Source of the DNA: Piscirickettsiaceae bacterium
GTDB lineage: Bacteria > Pseudomonadota > Gammaproteobacteria > Nitrosococcales > Methylophagaceae
Direction of reading: 5' to 3'
Length of the DNA stretch: 9,287 nucleotides
Assembly: GCA_030627065.1 (NCBI GenBank)
Contig: DAOUSV010000050.1
Location: 1 to 9,287 of the forward strand
In this document: in pieces, positions 6,601 through 9,287 of the stretch
Layout of the letters: the number at the start of each line of letters is the position of its first letter
How positions within the stretch are numbered: position 1 is the first letter of the stretch
Program-made: the position numbers and the translations under genes
The notes under the pieces: generated by a model
Told to the model about the DNA's origin: nothing
The model's input: the letters and a program-made list of their open reading frames with translations, nothing else
Database searches by the model: none

Positions 6601-8477
6601 TTTTTAGCCTCAAGTGCATCCCAACGTGCATACATCGCTTCTAGCTCTGATGTTAGGTCTGTTAATTTATCTTGAATTTCAGTTTGTTTATCGGCTGATT
6701 GCTGATAAAACTCCGGTGCACTTATTTTTTTATGTAACTCTGCTTGTTTAAGTTCAGATTGTTCGATTTCTTTTGGTAACACTTCTAAATCAAGCTGTTC
6801 TTGGTACGTTAGTGATGATTTTTTACTTACTTTTTTTACCACCAGTTTATCTTTTGATTTAGTCGGTGCTGCGGCTCGTTTATCCAATGCTCGCTGATGC
6901 ATCCAGTCATCATAACCACCAACATATTCACGCACTTCACCATCATCATCAAATACAATCGTACTGGTTGCCACATTATTGATAAAAGAACGATCATGGC
7001 TCACTAATAACAATGTCCCTTTGTAATTGATCAATAACTCTTCTAATAAATCTAATGTTTCAGCATCCAAATCATTGGTCGGCTCATCCATCACTAATAA
7101 ATTGGCTGGTTGGGTAAATAATTTTGCCAATAAAAGACGATTACGTTCACCACCTGATAATGATTTAATCGGTGTTCTGGCACGTTCCGGTGTAAATAAG
7201 AAGTCTTGTAAATAGCCCATCACATGTTTTTCAACGCCATTTATCTCTACAAAGTCACGACCTTGGCCAACATTGTCCACCACACTCACTTCTTCATCTA
7301 ACTGACTACGAAGCTGATCGAAATAAGCCACTTCGATCTTTGTACCTAGTTTTACATTACCAAACTCTGGTTGGTTTCGACCTAATAACATAGCTAATAA
7401 TGTTGTTTTCCCACAACCATTCGGGCCAATTAAACCAATTTTATCGCCACGCTGAATCACGGTACTAAAGTCTTTAAATAATGTGCGACCATCATAGCTT
7501 TGACCAACATTATCAGCCTCGACTACCAACTTACCGCTACGATCAGCATCTTGCAATTGCATCTTAACTTTACCCACCACATCGCGTCTGGCTCCACGCT
7601 CACTTCGTAACTTTTCTAAGGCGCGTACTCGACCTTCATTACGTGTTCGACGTGCCTTCACACCCTGTCTTATCCACACTTCTTCTTGTGCTAGTTTTTT
7701 GTCGAATAAGGCATTTTGACTTGCTTCTTCATCCAACATCGCTTCACGACGTACTAAGAAATTGGCATAATCACCTGGGAAGCTTACTAACTTACCCCGA
7801 TCAATTTGAATGATACGTGTGGCTAATGATTGCAAGAACATCCGATCATGAGTGATAAATAACAAAGTACCACCATAACTTTTTAAGAACTCTTCCAACC
7901 AAGTTATTGATGCAATATCTAAATGGTTAGTCGGCTCATCGAGTAATAACACATCAGGTTCTTTCACCAAGGCTTGCGCTAATAAAACACGACGTTTCAT
8001 TCCACCCGACAACCCTGCAAAGTCCATATCCGCATCTAGCGACAAACGTGAAATTACAGCTTCGACTTTTTGTTCCATCGACCAGCCATCGACAGCTTCT
8101 AATTCATGCTGGGCTTTTTCTAATGCGGCTAAGACTTTGTCAGAACTATCTGTTTCTAATTGGTGGATCACATGATGATAGTTAATTAATAATGGAGCAA
8201 TATCACCCAAGCCTTGAGCGACCACATCGAATACTGAACCCTCAGTACCATCTGGCACTTCTTGCTCTAAGCGAGCAATATTTAAGCCTTGGCCAATAAC
8301 GTCACCCGAGTCTTGTTTTATTTCACCGGCAATCACTTTCATCAACGTTGATTTACCAGCACCGTTACGGCCAACAAGACAAACACGTTCACCTCGATTA
8401 AGTTGAAATTCAACCTTATCTAATAAATTAGGGCCGCCAAAACTGACTGTAAGTTGTTTTAATGATAATAATGCCAT
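6591..8477 (-). CDS. uup: ABC-F family ATPase Uup
   Basis: The 628-residue protein (E. coli Uup is about 635) has two ABC domains and no membrane segment. Domain 1: Walker A GRNGAGKS (36-43), signature LSGGM (156-160), Walker B LLLDEPTNHLD (177-187), H210. A basic, helical linker (about 245-315) corresponds to the P-site tRNA interaction region. Domain 2: Walker A GPNGCGKT (351-358), signature LSGGER (440-445), Walker B MDEPTNDLD (463-471), H494. The second-domain PTNDLD, where other ABC-F proteins have NHLD, is typical of Uup. A charged C-terminal coiled coil (about 565-628) matches the Uup DNA-binding tail. ABC-F proteins act on the ribosome's E site, and Uup also limits precise excision of transposons in E. 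coli. The linked yheS gene lies 75 bases upstream. No strong ribosome site precedes the ATG at 8477. Both ATPase sites look intact. Confidence 0.95.
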   Translation of the reverse strand: MALLSLKQLTVSFGGPNLLDKVEFQLNRGERVCLVGRNGAGKSTLMKVIAGEIKQDSGDVIGQGLNIARLEQEVPDGTEGSVFDVVAQGLGDIAPLLINYHHVIHQLETDSSDKVLAALEKAQHELEAVDGWSMEQKVEAVISRLSLDADMDFAGLSGGMKRRVLLAQALVKEPDVLLLDEPTNHLDIASITWLEEFLKSYGGTLLFITHDRMFLQSLATRIIQIDRGKLVSFPGDYANFLVRREAMLDEEASQNALFDKKLAQEEVWIRQGVKARRTRNEGRVRALEKLRSERGARRDVVGKVKMQLQDADRSGKLVVEADNVGQSYDGRTLFKDFSTVIQRGDKIGLIGPNGCGKTTLLAMLLGRNQPEFGNVKLGTKIEVAYFDQLRSQLDEEVSVVDNVGQGRDFVEINGVEKHVMGYLQDFLFTPERARTPIKSLSGGERNRLLLAKLFTQPANLLVMDEPTNDLDAETLDLLEELLINYKGTLLLVSHDRSFINNVATSTIVFDDDGEVREYVGGYDDWMHQRALDKRAAAPTKSKDKLVVKKVSKKSSLTYQEQLDLEVLPKEIEQSELKQAELHKKISAPEFYQQSADKQTEIQDKLTDLTSELEAMYARWDALEAKKEG

Positions 8478-8517
8478 GTTAAATCTATACTCGTGATACG
8501 TTAATTAATGTTCCGTC

Positions 8518-8537
8518 ATTCTCGCCTCAGCGGGAAT
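8518..8537. repeat. dRS3-like 20-base palindromic repeat (ATTCYC-N8-GGGAAT)
   Basis: ATTCTC, eight bases, then GGGAAT form arms with one mismatch; the eight bases extend the stem (GC, loop CTCA, GC). With flanking CGTC and CTA it resembles the CGTCATTCCCGC...GCGGGAATC elements spread through many proteobacterial genomes, of which neisserial dRS3 is the best known. On the plus strand all eight positions pair if one U-G is allowed; on the minus strand there is one C-A mismatch. It lies 15 bases after the yheS stop. No T-run follows in the minus direction, so it is not a classical terminator. Only one copy is present in the window. Confidence 0.65.
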
Positions 8538-8552
8538 CTATTTAGCTATATT

Positions 8553-9287
8553 TTACCCTTCTGCTTCTTGCAATGCTTCACTAGCTTCAAACCAGTCCAT
8601 TTCAAGTTGCTCTAATTCTGATTTCAAATTGCCTTGTTCAAGTAATAAGGCTTTTAATTTTGCTTTAGCACTGTCTTCGTACAAACTGCTATCAGCTAAC
8701 TGCTGCTCGACTTTATCCAGTGCTGTTTGTACTTTTTCCATTTTCTGTTCAGACTTTTTCACCACATTACGCAACGGTTGTAGCTTTTGTCTTGCTTCTG
8801 CCGCTGCGCGTCGGTCATCTTTCTTTTTATTACTACTGCTAGCGCCAGGTTCATTCGTTGTTTTAACGGGCTTATCTTTATTTAATAGCCACTGACGATA
8901 ATCATCTAAATCACCATCAAATACCTTTGCCTCACCACCTGCTACCAGCCATAACTCATCGGCAACAGTACGCAATAAATGTCGATCATGTGACACAACA
9001 ATCAATGCACCTTCAAATTCTTGCAATGCCATTGTTAATGCAAGTCGCATTTCTAAATCAAGATGATTAGTCGGCTCATCAAGCAATAATACCGCTGGTT
9101 TTTGATACACTAATAAGGCTAAAACTAACCGTGCTTTTTCACCACCTGAAAAAGGACCAACCGGCGATAAAGCATCATCACCATGAAAACCAAAGCCACC
9201 AATAAAGTTACGTAAATCTGTTTCTGTTGCGAGTCGGTCTAAATGTTGTAGGTGTTGTAATGGCGTTTCATCCATTGTTAATTGCTC
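8553..9287 (-). CDS. yheS: ABC-F family ATPase YheS, C-terminal part (5' end outside window)
   Basis: The frame stays open past the Met at 9275 to the window edge, so this is the C-terminal 244 residues of a longer protein (E. coli YheS is about 637). Numbering from that Met, it holds the second ABC domain from just before the signature. GGFGFHGDDAL (26-36), signature FSGGEKARLVLAL (43-55), Walker B LLLLDEPTNHLD (63-74) and the switch histidine in VVSHDRHLL (97-105) are all present. GGFGF and FDGDLDDYRQWL (118-129) match YheS closely. The tail (about 133-240) is lysine-rich and then a coiled coil (KKSEQKMEKVQTALDKVEQQ region). YheS is a ribosome-bound ABC-F protein proposed to relieve stalling at particular nascent chains. 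It lies 75 bases upstream of uup in the same direction, with the palindromic repeat between them. Confidence 0.93.
   Translation of the reverse strand, partial: EQLTMDETPLQHLQHLDRLATETDLRNFIGGFGFHGDDALSPVGPFSGGEKARLVLALLVYQKPAVLLLDEPTNHLDLEMRLALTMALQEFEGALIVVSHDRHLLRTVADELWLVAGGEAKVFDGDLDDYRQWLLNKDKPVKTTNEPGASSSNKKKDDRRAAAEARQKLQPLRNVVKKSEQKMEKVQTALDKVEQQLADSSLYEDSAKAKLKALLLEQGNLKSELEQLEMDWFEASEALQEAEG

Noticed and set aside
8518..8552. Palindrome as an intrinsic terminator of yheS
   Set aside because: On the minus strand the stem has a mismatch and is followed by GACGGAACATTAAT, with no U-tract.

Overview
The window looks like a chromosomal segment from an AT-rich (roughly 40% G+C by eye) gammaproteobacterium. 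Four genes point there: yaeQ, uup, yheS and a DUF4197 gene. The RuBisCO-activase-type VWA protein and the delta-class carbonic anhydrase suggest an autotroph, perhaps a marine sulfur oxidiser or methylotroph, but no gene here fixes the genus. There are no rRNA or tRNA genes, CRISPR arrays, transposases or phage genes. Coding density is very high; the largest gap is 82 bases.

Plus-strand block (2-4407). It opens with the C-terminal 272 residues of a CbbO/NorD-type VWA protein whose start lies outside the window. Next come a DUF4197 exported protein (834-1604), a small membrane protein with four predicted helices and one haem-c motif CIMCH (1624-2394), and a secreted delta-class carbonic anhydrase (2477-3340). 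A LabA-like NYN/PIN-fold nuclease (3374-3862) and yaeQ (3883-4407) complete the block. The first three genes are separated by 13 and 19 bases and look like one transcription unit. The carbonic anhydrase sits behind the 82-base gap and may have its own promoter. CbbO beside a periplasmic carbonic anhydrase suggests the tail of a CO2-fixation locus: activase function inside the cell, and CO2/bicarbonate conversion in the periplasm. The role of the haem protein there is unknown.

Minus-strand block (9287 down to 4404). In transcription order it holds the C-terminal part of the ABC-F ATPase yheS, a complete second ABC-F gene uup, a spermidine-synthase-like methyltransferase-fold protein whose ATG overlaps the uup stop (TAATG), and an AGCS-family amino acid:cation symporter. 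A 20-base palindrome of the ATTCCC-N8-GGGAAT type lies between yheS and uup. This block is housekeeping in character: ribosome-associated ATPases plus amino acid uptake.

The two blocks converge at 4404-4407, where the yaeQ and symporter stop codons overlap inside a perfect 12-base palindrome, with no recognisable terminator. The parts most worth following up are the carbonic anhydrase, the unassigned haem-c membrane protein and their linkage to the CbbO-type gene. I saw no wholly new multi-gene system that the sequence alone can prove.
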